Source: Marinomonas aquimarina
GTDB lineage: Bacteria > Pseudomonadota > Gammaproteobacteria > Pseudomonadales > Marinomonadaceae
Reading direction: 5' to 3'
Assembly (NCBI RefSeq): GCF_900089755.1
Contig: NZ_FLOC01000003.1
Coordinates: forward strand, 143,332 to 207,331
Length of the DNA: 64,000 nt
A program made the translations under genes and the position numbers. Below, one piece after another: positions 43,964 to 57,032 of this stretch. Position 1 is the stretch's first letter. The number at the start of each line of letters is the position of its first letter. The notes beneath the pieces were generated by a model. The model did not search any database and was not told where the DNA came from. It worked only from the letters and a program-made list of their open reading frames with translations.

Positions 43964-46900
43964 AGTCAAACTCCTGTTGCATGGCCTCTGCAGCATTTTC
44001 GCCGGCAAACATGGCATCCAATTTTTCAATTAACGCTTTAGGTGGTTTATCCATTATCAAACCTTGGCTTTCAGGGTTTTCAAAACCCCGTAAGAAGAAA
44101 TACACCGCACCACCCACATGCTGGTCGTAGTCATAATTTGGAATGCGGTCCTGCAAATGGCGATGCAAGGCCACTAGGTACAACACATATTGCAAGTCAT
44201 AACGCTTTTTCAACAAAGCGACTTTGAGGCTATCCAGGTCATAATCCGCGTCGTGCTCACCCAGATAATTACTCTTCCAGTCGATCACGTAATACTGCCC
44301 ATCAATCTGTGCGACCAAATCGATAAAGCCCTTAAACATGCCTTCTAATTGTTGATAGTTCGCTGCGGGGCGCTCCAAACCACCCCAGGTGTACTGACGT
44401 ACCAAGGCATCTAAACGCTGCGAATGCACCGCATTGGCGGCAAACATAAACTCCAACTCCACCGCCACGTCTTTGGGGTGCAGGTCGATGAGTCGGAAAT
44501 CGCGGCTTTTGCTCGAAGGCAGTTGATTTAGCTGCCAGGTGGTTCCCAGAAACGCTGCTAACCAACTCGAAAGCTCAGGCACAAAAGCCTCCAATTGGCG
44601 CTTGCGACAGCGCCCTTGCAACATGTCCAGACGCCCTGCGCTATCTGCTTGGGCCGCTGCAAAACCGAGCAAACGCTCTCCCTCTGGCGTTTGAAAACGC
44701 TGCTCCGCTGCCCACTCTAAAATACCGTGTAGGAAGGTACCGATATGGCTGCCACGGGGCAGGCGATGCATGACCTTCTCCCCTTTGGACGTCAATGGCT
44801 GTTCTTCTAACAGCACATCCTCATCGTCCGTTAGCTGCTCATCCACTGGCTGCTCAGATAAGGTACTGGTTGGAAACTCCAGTCCCTCTTTACCACCATA
44901 GGTAAACGAGGAATAACTGGCGATCCACCAAGGCTCAATCCCCAAGTTCTGCACTTGGCGAGCGGGACGGAATGCCAGCTCATCAAGGCTTTGATAAGAC
45001 GCTTCCTGCCCCTTGACGGCCACCAAAGTAAAGGTATCAGCCATCTTGCTGGCCCGATCAACCACGGTGCAATCGCTCACGCCAAGCAGCACATGGGCCG
45101 CCGCGGTTAGCGGCACCGCTTCTCCGTCGTCGTTGCGTTTTGGGTCACCAATGGCCATCCATTGCGCACAGATGGCTCGAGTCATGGCCACATAGATCTT
45201 ACGCACATCCTCGGCCAAGCGCTCGGCATCGGCCAGCTTCACTTCTTCACTCTTGGCTTGGAATGTCAGGGCGAGATTCTCCATTTCATCGTGGTATTCA
45301 ATCGGGAAATCGCTGGACTTTACAGGACGTGCGTAATCTAAGAACGGCAACATAACAATCGGGTATTGCAGACCTTTGGACTTATGCACCGTCACCACTT
45401 GCACCAGATCCGCATCACTTTCCAAGCGCTGCTGAGTGCTTTCTTCGCCAGATTTTTCCGTGGTAATGCGTTGCTCTAAATGGTGGATCAAGGCCTGCTG
45501 CCCCTGAATGGTTTCCGACGCTTGCTGCAGTAATTCAGAGATATGAAATAAATCGGTGATCGAACGCTCACCATTGGCTTCGGTTAAATAACGCCCCGTG
45601 ACGTGTTGCTCGGTAAAGAAGCGATGCAACACTGCCATGATACCGAATTCATACCAATGCTGATGATAGCCGCGGAACAGTTCGATAAAGCCTTCCCAAA
45701 ACAGCTCATCGTGGTTTAAGCGGTCTAAATCGCTGAGAGACAACCCCATTAAGCGCGAGCCCAGAGCGACACGTAAATGGAAGCTGTTAAATGGCTCTGC
45801 CATCGCACGCAACAGCCGCAGCACATCGTCTGCCTCATCAGTATCAAACACATCACTGGCATCGGATAAATAGACGCTGGCGATATTCAATTCGAACAGG
45901 GCACGGCGTATCTGACGCGCTTCATTACCGCTGTTCACTAGGATCGCAAAGTCTTTGGGCTGCAGCGCTCGCGCGCCCTCACCTAGATTAATTGTGGCAT
46001 GACCCGCTTGAGACAAATTCAGCAAAGACGCGACTTCATTGGCCGTCACTTTGGCGCGGTCAGGGGCTTTCGCCTCCTTCTCGTCTTCGCTTTCCTCTGG
46101 CGTTAAGCCCCAAAGGTTTTGTACCGCACAACGCTCTCCATGGATCAGCAGCTCGATCTCATCTTTTTTGCCCGCTCCGACAGGTTGAAACGGGATCGGA
46201 TCTTGACCAGCGTCTTTAAACAAGAACGCCCCCTTGGGGTTCATTGCTTCCGCGTGTTCAAAGAAGTGGTTCACACTGGCCACCAAATCCGGAGCCGAGC
46301 GATAGTTATGAGTCAGCGTGTATTGACGCTCGCCCGTGTCGCGCTTGGCAGCCAAGTAGGTAAAAATGTCTGCCCCACGGAAACGATAAATGGCCTGTTT
46401 CGGGTCACCGATCATAAAGAAACCGGTATCTGGGTGCGGTTCTGCCACATTATAAATGGTATTAAAAATACGATATTGCACGGGGTCGGTGTCTTGGAAC
46501 TCATCCACCAGAGCGATCGGGAATTGCTTACGGATTACCTCTGCCAAACGTGAACCGCCCTCACTTTGCAAGGCTTTATCCAACTTAGACAGCAGATCGT
46601 TTTGACTCAGCACACCACGCTGCACTTTCTCTTGCTCAACACGCTCCGCCACCCAATGGCTGCTATGACAGATTAAGAATTCATCCGCTGTAACCAATTG
46701 CTCAATGGCTTCCGGTAGTTGCGCTAAGATCGCAGCCGCCTGTTGGTCAATGGTAATTTGACTGGGATCTTTCCAATGACCTGTTTCGATTAAGGCAATC
46801 TTGGCAAAGCTTTTCCCGTCAAAGAGCTTATAGAGAATCGATAGGCTATCCGTTTGACTGCTCACCCATTTTTGCAACGCAGCAAAGGTATCCCCTAGAT

Positions 46901-47711
46901 GCTTTTTATTCAGGGAACGACCGTTGATCAGCTTGTTTTTGGTCGCGGCTTCATGCCCTTCGATTAGGCTTGGCAAGGCATTTTGCACTTGCTGTTTTAG
47001 GCTCGCCATTTGCTCTGCACGATCTTTTTCAATCGCCTGAAGCTTATCCGACAGTTCCATCTCAGGTTTCGCAAACGCTTCTGTCTTATAAATCAGGGCA
47101 TTGACCTTTTTATAAAGCGCATTGGGGGATTTAAAGACACTTAACACTTGGCGCAGCTCGGGCTCGTCGAGAGTAAACACCATCTCACGCCAATAGTCTT
47201 CGCAGGCCTGAATGATCAGCGGTTTTTCGTTTTCGATCAGCGTTTGCTGGAAGTTCAAACCACTGTAAAACGCATGCTCGGATAACACTCGGCTACACCA
47301 AGAGTGGATGGTGGACACCGCGGCTTCATCCATCCATTCCGCGGCCACATCTAAACGACGCGCGGCGCTGTTGAGGTCTTGCTCCTTGGCAATGTCTTGT
47401 TTTAGCGCTTGCAGCAATGGGTCGGGCTTCTCTGGCTCTTGTGACAGACGAAAATAGTTGGCTGCTTCTACTAAACGTGCGCGAATACGATCACGCAGCT
47501 CTCGGGTCGCCGCTTTGGTAAAGGTCACCACCAGGATATTCGGCGGTAATAAATAATCACTGAAGCTGTTATCGCCACCATGCTTAAGCACCAAGCGTAA
47601 ATACAATAACGCCAAGGTGTAGGTTTTACCGGTACCGGCACTGGCCTCAATCAAAGCAGAACTTGTTAAAGGAAAGGTTAACGGGTTTAATTGGTTGGTC
47701 ACGTCGCTCAT
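43956..47711 (-). CDS. recB: Exodeoxyribonuclease V beta subunit RecB
   Basis: A 1,251-residue SF1A helicase plus nuclease. It has Walker A ASAGTGKTYTLALLYLRLV at 23-41, LVDEFQDTDPVQYRIF, GDPKQAIYRFRGADIFTYL and VHKSKGLQYPIVMLPF. The C-terminal nuclease has FIDLVAQIDGQYYVIDWKSN, with the Asp and DWK residues of the RecB nuclease. The start overlaps the recC stop by 4 nt. RecBCD repairs breaks, degrades phage DNA and in E. coli supplies DNA fragments for CRISPR adaptation. Confidence 0.97.
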   Translation of the reverse strand: MSDVTNQLNPLTFPLTSSALIEASAGTGKTYTLALLYLRLVLKHGGDNSFSDYLLPPNILVVTFTKAATRELRDRIRARLVEAANYFRLSQEPEKPDPLLQALKQDIAKEQDLNSAARRLDVAAEWMDEAAVSTIHSWCSRVLSEHAFYSGLNFQQTLIENEKPLIIQACEDYWREMVFTLDEPELRQVLSVFKSPNALYKKVNALIYKTEAFAKPEMELSDKLQAIEKDRAEQMASLKQQVQNALPSLIEGHEAATKNKLINGRSLNKKHLGDTFAALQKWVSSQTDSLSILYKLFDGKSFAKIALIETGHWKDPSQITIDQQAAAILAQLPEAIEQLVTADEFLICHSSHWVAERVEQEKVQRGVLSQNDLLSKLDKALQSEGGSRLAEVIRKQFPIALVDEFQDTDPVQYRIFNTIYNVAEPHPDTGFFMIGDPKQAIYRFRGADIFTYLAAKRDTGERQYTLTHNYRSAPDLVASVNHFFEHAEAMNPKGAFLFKDAGQDPIPFQPVGAGKKDEIELLIHGERCAVQNLWGLTPEESEDEKEAKAPDRAKVTANEVASLLNLSQAGHATINLGEGARALQPKDFAILVNSGNEARQIRRALFELNIASVYLSDASDVFDTDEADDVLRLLRAMAEPFNSFHLRVALGSRLMGLSLSDLDRLNHDELFWEGFIELFRGYHQHWYEFGIMAVLHRFFTEQHVTGRYLTEANGERSITDLFHISELLQQASETIQGQQALIHHLEQRITTEKSGEESTQQRLESDADLVQVVTVHKSKGLQYPIVMLPFLDYARPVKSSDFPIEYHDEMENLALTFQAKSEEVKLADAERLAEDVRKIYVAMTRAICAQWMAIGDPKRNDDGEAVPLTAAAHVLLGVSDCTVVDRASKMADTFTLVAVKGQEASYQSLDELAFRPARQVQNLGIEPWWIASYSSFTYGGKEGLEFPTSTLSEQPVDEQLTDDEDVLLEEQPLTSKGEKVMHRLPRGSHIGTFLHGILEWAAEQRFQTPEGERLLGFAAAQADSAGRLDMLQGRCRKRQLEAFVPELSSWLAAFLGTTWQLNQLPSSKSRDFRLIDLHPKDVAVELEFMFAANAVHSQRLDALVRQYTWGGLERPAANYQQLEGMFKGFIDLVAQIDGQYYVIDWKSNYLGEHDADYDLDSLKVALLKKRYDLQYVLYLVALHRHLQDRIPNYDYDQHVGGAVYFFLRGFENPESQGLIMDKPPKALIEKLDAMFAGENAAEAMQQEFDYV

Positions 47712-50700
47712 GCGGCCATCTCCTTGTTCAGACTGCGTACAATTGGCTCACAAAGCAACTGGGCGTAATGCTCCAGGGTTGCAATTTGGTCGTCACTAAG
47801 GGGCTCTTGAATATGCAGGCCTGCATAGTGATTGCGCTCACTGCCCAAATCAAAGTTAAGATAGTTTTCCACCATACGCACATCGGAGGTTTTCTTAGCG
47901 CCCTTCATCTCAACCACTAATCCCATACCGCCATTGATGCCAAAGCACAAAGGTTCATGCATGGCTTTGAGCCAAGCCGCCGCTAAGGTTTCAAACTCTT
48001 TCTGAGCCATCTTGGTTTCCATACCATAAAAACGCATATCGCCATTTGGGGTCATTAACTGGGTATCCACCGGTCGTTGGTGCACCACATTAGCCACCAA
48101 ATGACGTACCCAAGCGTTAACCAAGTTGCGCCAAGTGGTGCCCGATCCCAGCTTGTTGTCGGTAATATCACGCTCGATTTTTTCCTCTTCAGCAATGATG
48201 CTGTCCTTGTAGGCATTCGAGGTTTGCATGATAAACTGCACCAACACATCATCGTTGACTGGTTTATAGAGGCGGTCTAAGTCATCTTCGTAGGTCACTA
48301 CTTGATCGCCAATGGTCACAGAGAACTCCGCTTGACGTAAGGTGTCAGACGCCGGTGTATGGCTTGCTAGAGCATTCTTCCAACCAAAATACAGCTGCTT
48401 TAATTTGCTGGAGAACAGTCGCTCACGACGAATTTCAGAAAACGCGCCGCTATGCAGCTCTCCTGCCGCAATCAAGCGCTCTAACTCTTTCTCAACACGA
48501 TCGTCCCATTGAGACTCGGTGACATCATGACGCTTAGCGTATTGCAACATCTGGTCGTGTACTTGCCACTCTTCTAGGCCATCCGACTCGAAATTTTCCA
48601 CCACTTTGGTTTCTTCGATTTCACTGGGTTTACGGATGTCCAAGCGCTCCTTGTATAACGCATCCACCGGAGAGCGATAAAAGTCAGTCAGTTTACGGGC
48701 ATTGAGCGGCGCATCCGGTTGCCAGGCTGGCAAGCTATCGCTTTTTCCTGACATGTGAGGCGCTGACTCGTAGGCACTTTGCCACTCATGTTGATAGGTA
48801 AAGACCGGCGCATCGCCTTGAAAATAGCGACGACTGAACGATTGCATCGGATAGTCGCGAGTGAGCTTGTCAGACAGTTTGTCATCGCTCCACGCTTTGT
48901 TCAGGTAATCGCGCAATTGCCCCACCAACACCGATGGCGGCTGTTCGCTATTGTCTTTGGCACTGCGACCTTGCCAACTGATCACCAGCTTATCTCGAGC
49001 TGACAACACCGCCTCTAAGAATAGATATCGAGCATCTTCACGACGAGAACGGTCGCCAGGGCGGTAATCTCCCACCATCAAGTCAAAGTCCATCGGCGTG
49101 CTGACTTGTGGGTAATCGCCGTCGTTCATGCCGATCAAGTAGACTTGCTTGAATGGTATGGCGCGCATCGGCATTAGGGTTGCAAAGTTAATCGAACCGG
49201 ATAAAAAGCGCTGACTTAGGGCTGGCTCGTCTAGTTGGCCCATAAAGGTTTCTTGTAGCACATCGATGGCCACCAGCTCTTCATCCACCCCAGCGGCTTT
49301 CACTTGCTCTTCGAGCTGCTCAATTTGCTCGGTGATGCGGGTGATGACTCGGCGCTCATGGTCATTACTCGGTTTAAAGAAGGTATCCAGCAGCCCTTGT
49401 AACGCCACACTCCAATCAACTAGGGTCTTCGGTTCGACAAAGTCTTGCCAGACCGCCTGCACATCATCGATCAGACGATGCATTTGCCCCAATATCTGTG
49501 CTTCCAATCCGCCGATTTCGCCATATGGCAATACGCCTTGCCAGATTTCCCCCTCACCCACACTGTAACCAAGCAGCATGCGTTTTAAGCCAAACAACCA
49601 AGTATTCTGTTCATTGGCACTGGTTAAACCCAGCGATTGGCGTTGGGACTGAGACAAGCCCCAGCGGATATTAGCGCTCTCTATCCAATTTTTTAGTCGT
49701 GCCACATCGGCTTCATTGATCTCATAGCGCGCCCGTAAGGCGGGAATATCGAGCAGGGATAACAAATCCGTCGCTTCAAAACGTGAACGGGAGATTGATA
49801 GTAAGGACTCAAAAGCCGCGACGATTGGGTGCTGCTGACGCGCACTTTGGTCGGCCACATGAAATGGTAAGAAGCGTTTGTCAGCATGATCGCCATATTT
49901 GGAAAAACGCCCAAACACTGCCTCAATATGCGGCACATAGACATTGATATCCGGAGCCATAATCAGAATGTCTCGTGGCTCTAGAGGGTCACCTTTTTGT
50001 TTGGCTTGCTCAAATTCATTGAGCAGCAAGTCATGCAACACTTCCACTTCGCGCTGACGACTGTGGGTTTCAATAAAACGGATACTGTCCTGTTCCAGGT
50101 CGACCGAACGAGCTAGCGCTTGGCAATCGTCTAAACTGCGTAACTGAAAGATATCGTCTTGCAGTTGCTGCAACAGAGAGGCCACCCCTGGCGTTTCAAA
50201 CAAGTCAATTTTGCTGTCGACGAAAAACGTCTGATAACTGTCAGGCTGGTCTTTTTCATCCAGCGAATGAAGATAATCACGACCTAGTTTGCCCCAAGAA
50301 GCTAACAAAGGATTACCGTATAAATGGGCTTCATCCAAAGAAATTTCTTTGCCTTGGCTTCGCCCTTCTCGTAAGGGGCGGCGGGATTTGGCTTGACGCA
50401 GCAGCTGGCGCCCTTCGATCAAATCGCCCCAGAAATATTCGCTGGGGTTCATGGTAAACAGCAAGACTTGCGTAAACGGCGCGATCGCTTGCAGTACTTC
50501 AAGGGTTTGGTTGGGTAACGATGAAATACCAAACACAATCACTCGGCGTGGCAAGCCATCCAACGAGTCGGCATTGCGGCAATGCTCAATAAAGTCTTTG
50601 TGAATTTCAGAACGGTTAACGATTTTACGGGCATCGCCGGCAAAGTCAGGGTCTTGCTGGACATCCTGTACCAAATAACGCCACAGCATAGGCTGCCAAA

Positions 50701-51265
50701 TTTGCTCTTCTGGCACCGCTTTGGACTGACTGCTGGCTACTTCATCACGGCTGGATAAAACGTCTACATTCGCTTCCCATGCTTGCAACCAATCGGCGCG
50801 GTAAACTTGGTATTGGTCATACAGTTTGGCAATGCGCTCCGCTAAGATAAAACGGCGATGTTCATGGCTTTTACCAGTGGCCATAAAGTTGAGCAAGGCA
50901 TCGTACTGGCCATTTTGGTTAATATCTTCAAGCGTATTTAACAGGCGAAATAAACGCCAGGTCATGGGCTTTAAATCAAACGGAGACTGAGTATCCAGCT
51001 CCCAAAACGCCGCACGATAAGCTTCCCAAATAAAACGTCCCGGCAAGGCCACATCGATGGAGGCGGCAATGCCACAACCACCTTCGCTTGTGTCTTGAGC
51101 GATGGCCTGCTGTAACCATTGAGCAATACCGTTACTCTGCACCAAGAACTTGTCTGTTTCGAGAGGCTCCAGTGGGTAGCGCTTCACCCACTCTACTAAG
51201 ACATCTTTTAAAGACTCCAGACGGTTTCCTTGGATCACCATCAATCCTGTCGGCCAGTTACTCAC
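47708..51265 (-). CDS. recC: Exodeoxyribonuclease V gamma subunit RecC
   Basis: The 1,185-residue Chi-recognition and structural subunit. The start LMVIQGNRLESLKDVLVEWV is typical, as are ADWLQAWEANVD, DILIMAPDINVYVPHIEAVF and MRAIPFKQVYLIGMNDGDYP. The start codon is GTG at 51265, with AAGGAG 6 nt before it. First gene of the operon. Length is near that of E. coli RecC (1,122). Confidence 0.96.
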   Translation of the reverse strand: MSNWPTGLMVIQGNRLESLKDVLVEWVKRYPLEPLETDKFLVQSNGIAQWLQQAIAQDTSEGGCGIAASIDVALPGRFIWEAYRAAFWELDTQSPFDLKPMTWRLFRLLNTLEDINQNGQYDALLNFMATGKSHEHRRFILAERIAKLYDQYQVYRADWLQAWEANVDVLSSRDEVASSQSKAVPEEQIWQPMLWRYLVQDVQQDPDFAGDARKIVNRSEIHKDFIEHCRNADSLDGLPRRVIVFGISSLPNQTLEVLQAIAPFTQVLLFTMNPSEYFWGDLIEGRQLLRQAKSRRPLREGRSQGKEISLDEAHLYGNPLLASWGKLGRDYLHSLDEKDQPDSYQTFFVDSKIDLFETPGVASLLQQLQDDIFQLRSLDDCQALARSVDLEQDSIRFIETHSRQREVEVLHDLLLNEFEQAKQKGDPLEPRDILIMAPDINVYVPHIEAVFGRFSKYGDHADKRFLPFHVADQSARQQHPIVAAFESLLSISRSRFEATDLLSLLDIPALRARYEINEADVARLKNWIESANIRWGLSQSQRQSLGLTSANEQNTWLFGLKRMLLGYSVGEGEIWQGVLPYGEIGGLEAQILGQMHRLIDDVQAVWQDFVEPKTLVDWSVALQGLLDTFFKPSNDHERRVITRITEQIEQLEEQVKAAGVDEELVAIDVLQETFMGQLDEPALSQRFLSGSINFATLMPMRAIPFKQVYLIGMNDGDYPQVSTPMDFDLMVGDYRPGDRSRREDARYLFLEAVLSARDKLVISWQGRSAKDNSEQPPSVLVGQLRDYLNKAWSDDKLSDKLTRDYPMQSFSRRYFQGDAPVFTYQHEWQSAYESAPHMSGKSDSLPAWQPDAPLNARKLTDFYRSPVDALYKERLDIRKPSEIEETKVVENFESDGLEEWQVHDQMLQYAKRHDVTESQWDDRVEKELERLIAAGELHSGAFSEIRRERLFSSKLKQLYFGWKNALASHTPASDTLRQAEFSVTIGDQVVTYEDDLDRLYKPVNDDVLVQFIMQTSNAYKDSIIAEEEKIERDITDNKLGSGTTWRNLVNAWVRHLVANVVHQRPVDTQLMTPNGDMRFYGMETKMAQKEFETLAAAWLKAMHEPLCFGINGGMGLVVEMKGAKKTSDVRMVENYLNFDLGSERNHYAGLHIQEPLSDDQIATLEHYAQLLCEPIVRSLNKEMAA

Positions 51266-51359
51266 GTGACACTCCTTAGCAATACTTCAACTCAGGTTAT
51301 GGTACACCAAACTGACGACAGATTATGACGCTAGCAAACGCTTGTTTTAAAAATAAAAA

Positions 51360-51388
51360 AAAGCCAGCTCGAATACCGAGCTGGCTTT
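51360..51388. terminator. Intrinsic terminator
   Basis: A 12-bp stem AAAGCCAGCTCG / CGAGCTGGCTTT with a 5-nt loop, 31 bp after the end of the adhesin gene, with an A-rich tract on the left giving T residues on the minus strand. Confidence 0.9.
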
Positions 51389-51419
51389 ACTCTTACTGCC
51401 ATAAGAGGGAGGTTATCAA

Positions 51420-54143
<2,724 letters not shown>

Positions 54144-54209
54144 AGCAAGTACCTCCACTTGTATTAACGATACTTTTAAAAACTAGACCCCCTCACTCAT
54201 ATATTCCAT

Positions 54210-54223
54210 TGTACTAAAGTACA
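54210..54223. promoter_or_regulatory. Palindrome upstream of adhesin 1, shared with adhesin 2
   Basis: TGTACTAAAGTACA, two perfect 6-bp half-sites with a 2-bp centre, ends 67 bp before the start codon. On the minus strand it runs into TACAAT, a -10-like box. The same element stands at the same distance before adhesin 2. Confidence 0.7.
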
Positions 54224-54313
54224 GTTATCACTTATTTTCATATGTTACGTCTTGTGGTGAACGTGCCTTAGACAGGAATTCGTCAATAAATTGACCCATT
54301 TTTAAGCACAAAA

Positions 54314-54342
54314 AAAGCCAGCTTGAGAAGCAAGCTGGCTTT
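54314..54342. terminator. Intrinsic terminator after adhesin 2
   Basis: A 12-bp stem AAAGCCAGCTTG / CAAGCTGGCTTT with a 5-nt loop, nearly the same sequence as the terminator at 51360, 25 bp after the adhesin 2 stop. Confidence 0.9.
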
Positions 54343-54366
54343 ATCTTCACCTATTACTATCAACCA

Positions 54367-56826
54367 CTAACCATCTATATTGATGGTGTATTCTTGGTCA
54401 TTGAAAATCACAGTAAAACGATCATCAGTTCCCACTGTGCCATCTACATTACTATCAAGCTGGCTACCTGAACCGAATGTCGCAATATCCTGACCATCAA
54501 TTTTAACGTAACTGACACCCGAACCATCTTGGGAGACTTCTACTTTGGAGTCCAAAAACTCCTGAACCGCCTGCAAGTTACTGGAATCCGTATCAAGTGG
54601 TAAATCTAAGAGATCAGATACATCCAATTTATCTTCCGAAGCGGTGAAATCTTCAATCCGGTCCACTGATTGCTCATTAAGAATGAAGGTATCCGCCCCC
54701 TCCCCACCTATCAACAAATCTGACTCAATATCATTACCACCAAAAAGAGTGTCGTCCCTTTCACCGCCAGTTAATGTATCAGAGTTCAGTCCTCCAATAA
54801 GATAGTCATCCATAGCCTCTTCTTCACTTATCAAGGCCGTGCGCTGAATCGTGCCTTCATATTGAAGCAGCGACGATGCACCGCTAGATGAGCTAATCTG
54901 CAACTCAGCACTGCCTTGGCTACCATCAATGTCTTCAAAGTGATAGGTGAAGCTTTCATTGACCGAAGGAGTGATAGACTGTATTTCTTGAACCGTAAAG
55001 CCATCGTTATTTCTGTTATCTTGGCTATTTGCAAACGATACATAGCCAATAGCAGTATTGTCAGAAGCAATCGATACCGACTCTATTTTGTTCCCACTGT
55101 TAAAGTTTGGTGTCACCGTGACTGAGATTGAGTCACCAGCAGTATCGAATGCAAGGATCTGCGACTGATCGATACCATTCATATTATGGACACCGAACAC
55201 CACAGCCGTCGCAGCCGTCTCAAGTTTTACCAGCAAGGTCTCCGACGCAGTGCCATTCCAGTCAATTAAACTGTTCGTTCCGACCCCTAACTTAGGATTT
55301 CCTGTGCCACCGGTATGGTTAACATTGATCCCTTCATCTTCAGAATCCCAACGCACTTTAGTGGTACTGAAAAAAGCACCAGTATCATCCGTACTTAAAG
55401 AGTTGCCATGGCCAAAACCAATCGCTTTGAACCCCGTACCATAGCTCGGCGCAGAAGCACCAGTCAGCGTGGTCACAGCAAAACTGTAATCGCCGTCTTT
55501 TTCAATCGTGAGAGTGCCTGACCCTGTTAGAATTTCGAGCGTATCCTTACCGTCAGCAAAACTATGGCTTGTACTGTCGTAAATCACGGAAGTGACTGCA
55601 CTTAAATTATCAATATGGGTATCGTTGCTCAGTACATTACCCTGCACACCCGCGACACCATTATCATTAACTCCGGTAACGCCTTGATCGACAATATTGA
55701 TTGCCAGCTTAGTCCAATCCGTTTCTCGGGAACCATCACTCGACTTATAAAAAACTGAATCAACAATATCCTTACCGTCATACACATAACCACTCGCCAC
55801 ATCAGAATGATCAAGGCTATTAGGCGCTTTATAGGTAAAAGAACCATCTTCCTTAACGGTTAAGGTGCCACCAAGATTCGTAGCAATATTGAACTCACCA
55901 TTCGACACAGATACGGACGCGGTGGAGCCATCATTACTCAAAGATAGCGACGTAACCTTCAGCCCTGTTACCTGCTCATCATTTGCCAATACCCCCTGGG
56001 CTGCCGAGACATCAAGGCCAGATTGCGCATCACCATCATTATGCTCCCCTTCCTCTACACGGTATGAGTCAGGAGCTGAGTCTAATGATTCAGGATCTTC
56101 TGGATCAGGGTCCTCTGGATCAGGCTCTTCTGGATCAGGATCCTCTGGATCAGGATCTTCTGGATCTGGGTCCTCTGGATCTGGGTCCTCTGGATCTGGG
56201 TCTTCTGGATCTGGGTCCTCTGGATCAGGGCTGTCTGGCTCAGGTTCTGGAATAGTAGGCGTTTCAGGATCTGGCTCTTGTGTAGGATCAGCTTCATTCA
56301 AGTCCAAAAGAGTTTGATCTTCTGTCAGAGTAATAGACTCGGTGTTAAGGGCCTGGGTATCGTAACCATACGTCGGACTAGCCGATAAACCTGAACGGTT
56401 GATATCAACCAATACCCCACCGAGACCAGCAGCGAGAGGGCCTTCACCAGCGGCTGGTGCATCTTGAACTTGAGTCGGGTCTTGCCCTGCTAAAATGGCT
56501 TGTTGCAGAGCAGTTAGGTCTACAATGCCATCCGCTAAAAACTCCGTTGACGGTATCGCTTCAACTGCTTCTTGCGACAATCGGTAAACTTCATCGTTAA
56601 TTTCAACCGCCGACGCTTCAGCTAGGTAAACATCTGTTCCATCAGTAAACGCAAGCGTCGCGCTAGCGTCCACCGCTGCAAATATGATATCCCCTTGGTA
56701 AATTGGCTGCCCTATTTGCAAGATACGTTCTTGCCCATCGACAGAGTGCGCTCGAACCGCACCTTGAAGCTGTGAAACGAACCCAACAGGTTCACCTAGA
56801 GACTGAATAGTTTGATTGTCGCTCAT
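54367..56826 (-). CDS. LapA-like type-I-secreted adhesin (819 residues)
   Basis: A paralogue of the adhesin at 51420. The N-terminal retention module MSDNQTIQSLGEPVGFVSQL is largely the same, and DAPAAGEG with the LapG-type PAAG is at 124-127. The linker is an (Asp-Pro-Glu) repeat in place of Glu-Pro. VCBS/cadherin-like domains follow, with SLSTDDTGAFFSTTKVRWDS, and the C-terminal secretion signal has GGLNSDTLTGGERDDTLFGG, ending QEYTINIDG. GGGAG precedes the ATG. It has its own terminator and its own upstream palindrome, so the adhesins appear to be separate transcription units. Confidence 0.9.
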   Translation of the reverse strand: MSDNQTIQSLGEPVGFVSQLQGAVRAHSVDGQERILQIGQPIYQGDIIFAAVDASATLAFTDGTDVYLAEASAVEINDEVYRLSQEAVEAIPSTEFLADGIVDLTALQQAILAGQDPTQVQDAPAAGEGPLAAGLGGVLVDINRSGLSASPTYGYDTQALNTESITLTEDQTLLDLNEADPTQEPDPETPTIPEPEPDSPDPEDPDPEDPDPEDPDPEDPDPEDPDPEDPDPEEPDPEDPDPEDPESLDSAPDSYRVEEGEHNDGDAQSGLDVSAAQGVLANDEQVTGLKVTSLSLSNDGSTASVSVSNGEFNIATNLGGTLTVKEDGSFTYKAPNSLDHSDVASGYVYDGKDIVDSVFYKSSDGSRETDWTKLAINIVDQGVTGVNDNGVAGVQGNVLSNDTHIDNLSAVTSVIYDSTSHSFADGKDTLEILTGSGTLTIEKDGDYSFAVTTLTGASAPSYGTGFKAIGFGHGNSLSTDDTGAFFSTTKVRWDSEDEGINVNHTGGTGNPKLGVGTNSLIDWNGTASETLLVKLETAATAVVFGVHNMNGIDQSQILAFDTAGDSISVTVTPNFNSGNKIESVSIASDNTAIGYVSFANSQDNRNNDGFTVQEIQSITPSVNESFTYHFEDIDGSQGSAELQISSSSGASSLLQYEGTIQRTALISEEEAMDDYLIGGLNSDTLTGGERDDTLFGGNDIESDLLIGGEGADTFILNEQSVDRIEDFTASEDKLDVSDLLDLPLDTDSSNLQAVQEFLDSKVEVSQDGSGVSYVKIDGQDIATFGSGSQLDSNVDGTVGTDDRFTVIFNDQEYTINIDG
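56091..56240 (-). repeat. 15-bp tandem repeat encoding Asp-Pro-Glu-Asp-Pro linker
   Basis: About nine imperfect copies of a 15-bp unit (GGATCTGGGTCCTCT and variants) encode repeated PDPED. This region differs completely from the Glu-Pro linker at the same position in adhesin 1. Confidence 0.93.
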
Positions 56827-56890
56827 ATAAGCTCCCTGCTTAATAGCATTAGTAACAACTAAACTATCCCTTTAAAATAAAGATGCCTAT

Positions 56891-56904
56891 TGTACTGAAG
56901 TACA
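56891..56904. promoter_or_regulatory. Palindrome upstream of adhesin 2
   Basis: TGTACTGAAGTACA, the same half-sites as at 54210, ends 65 bp before the start codon and again abuts a TACAAT box on the minus strand. It is likely a shared operator. Confidence 0.7.
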
Positions 56905-56973
56905 CTTTTTAAACAGAAACACTATAAAACCCCACCATCCTCTTCTAAATAGCAGCTAATTTCGTACAAACAA

Positions 56974-57005
56974 AAAAACCAGCGCGATGACTCGAGCTGG
57001 TTTTT
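56974..57005. terminator. Intrinsic terminator after adhesin 3
   Basis: A 10-bp stem AAAAACCAGC / GCTGGTTTTT, 28 bp after the adhesin 3 stop codon. Confidence 0.85.
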
Positions 57006-57032
57006 AAGTGTTAACAGAGCGGTTGCTGACTA

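Noticed and set aside
43964..44029. Longer N terminus for RecD
   Set aside because: It lies inside the recB C-terminal coding region; the coupled ATG at 43963 fits the family start.
55865..56317. Plus-strand ORF with Gly-Ser-Ser repeats
   Set aside because: It is the antisense shadow of the Asp-Pro-Glu linker of adhesin 2.
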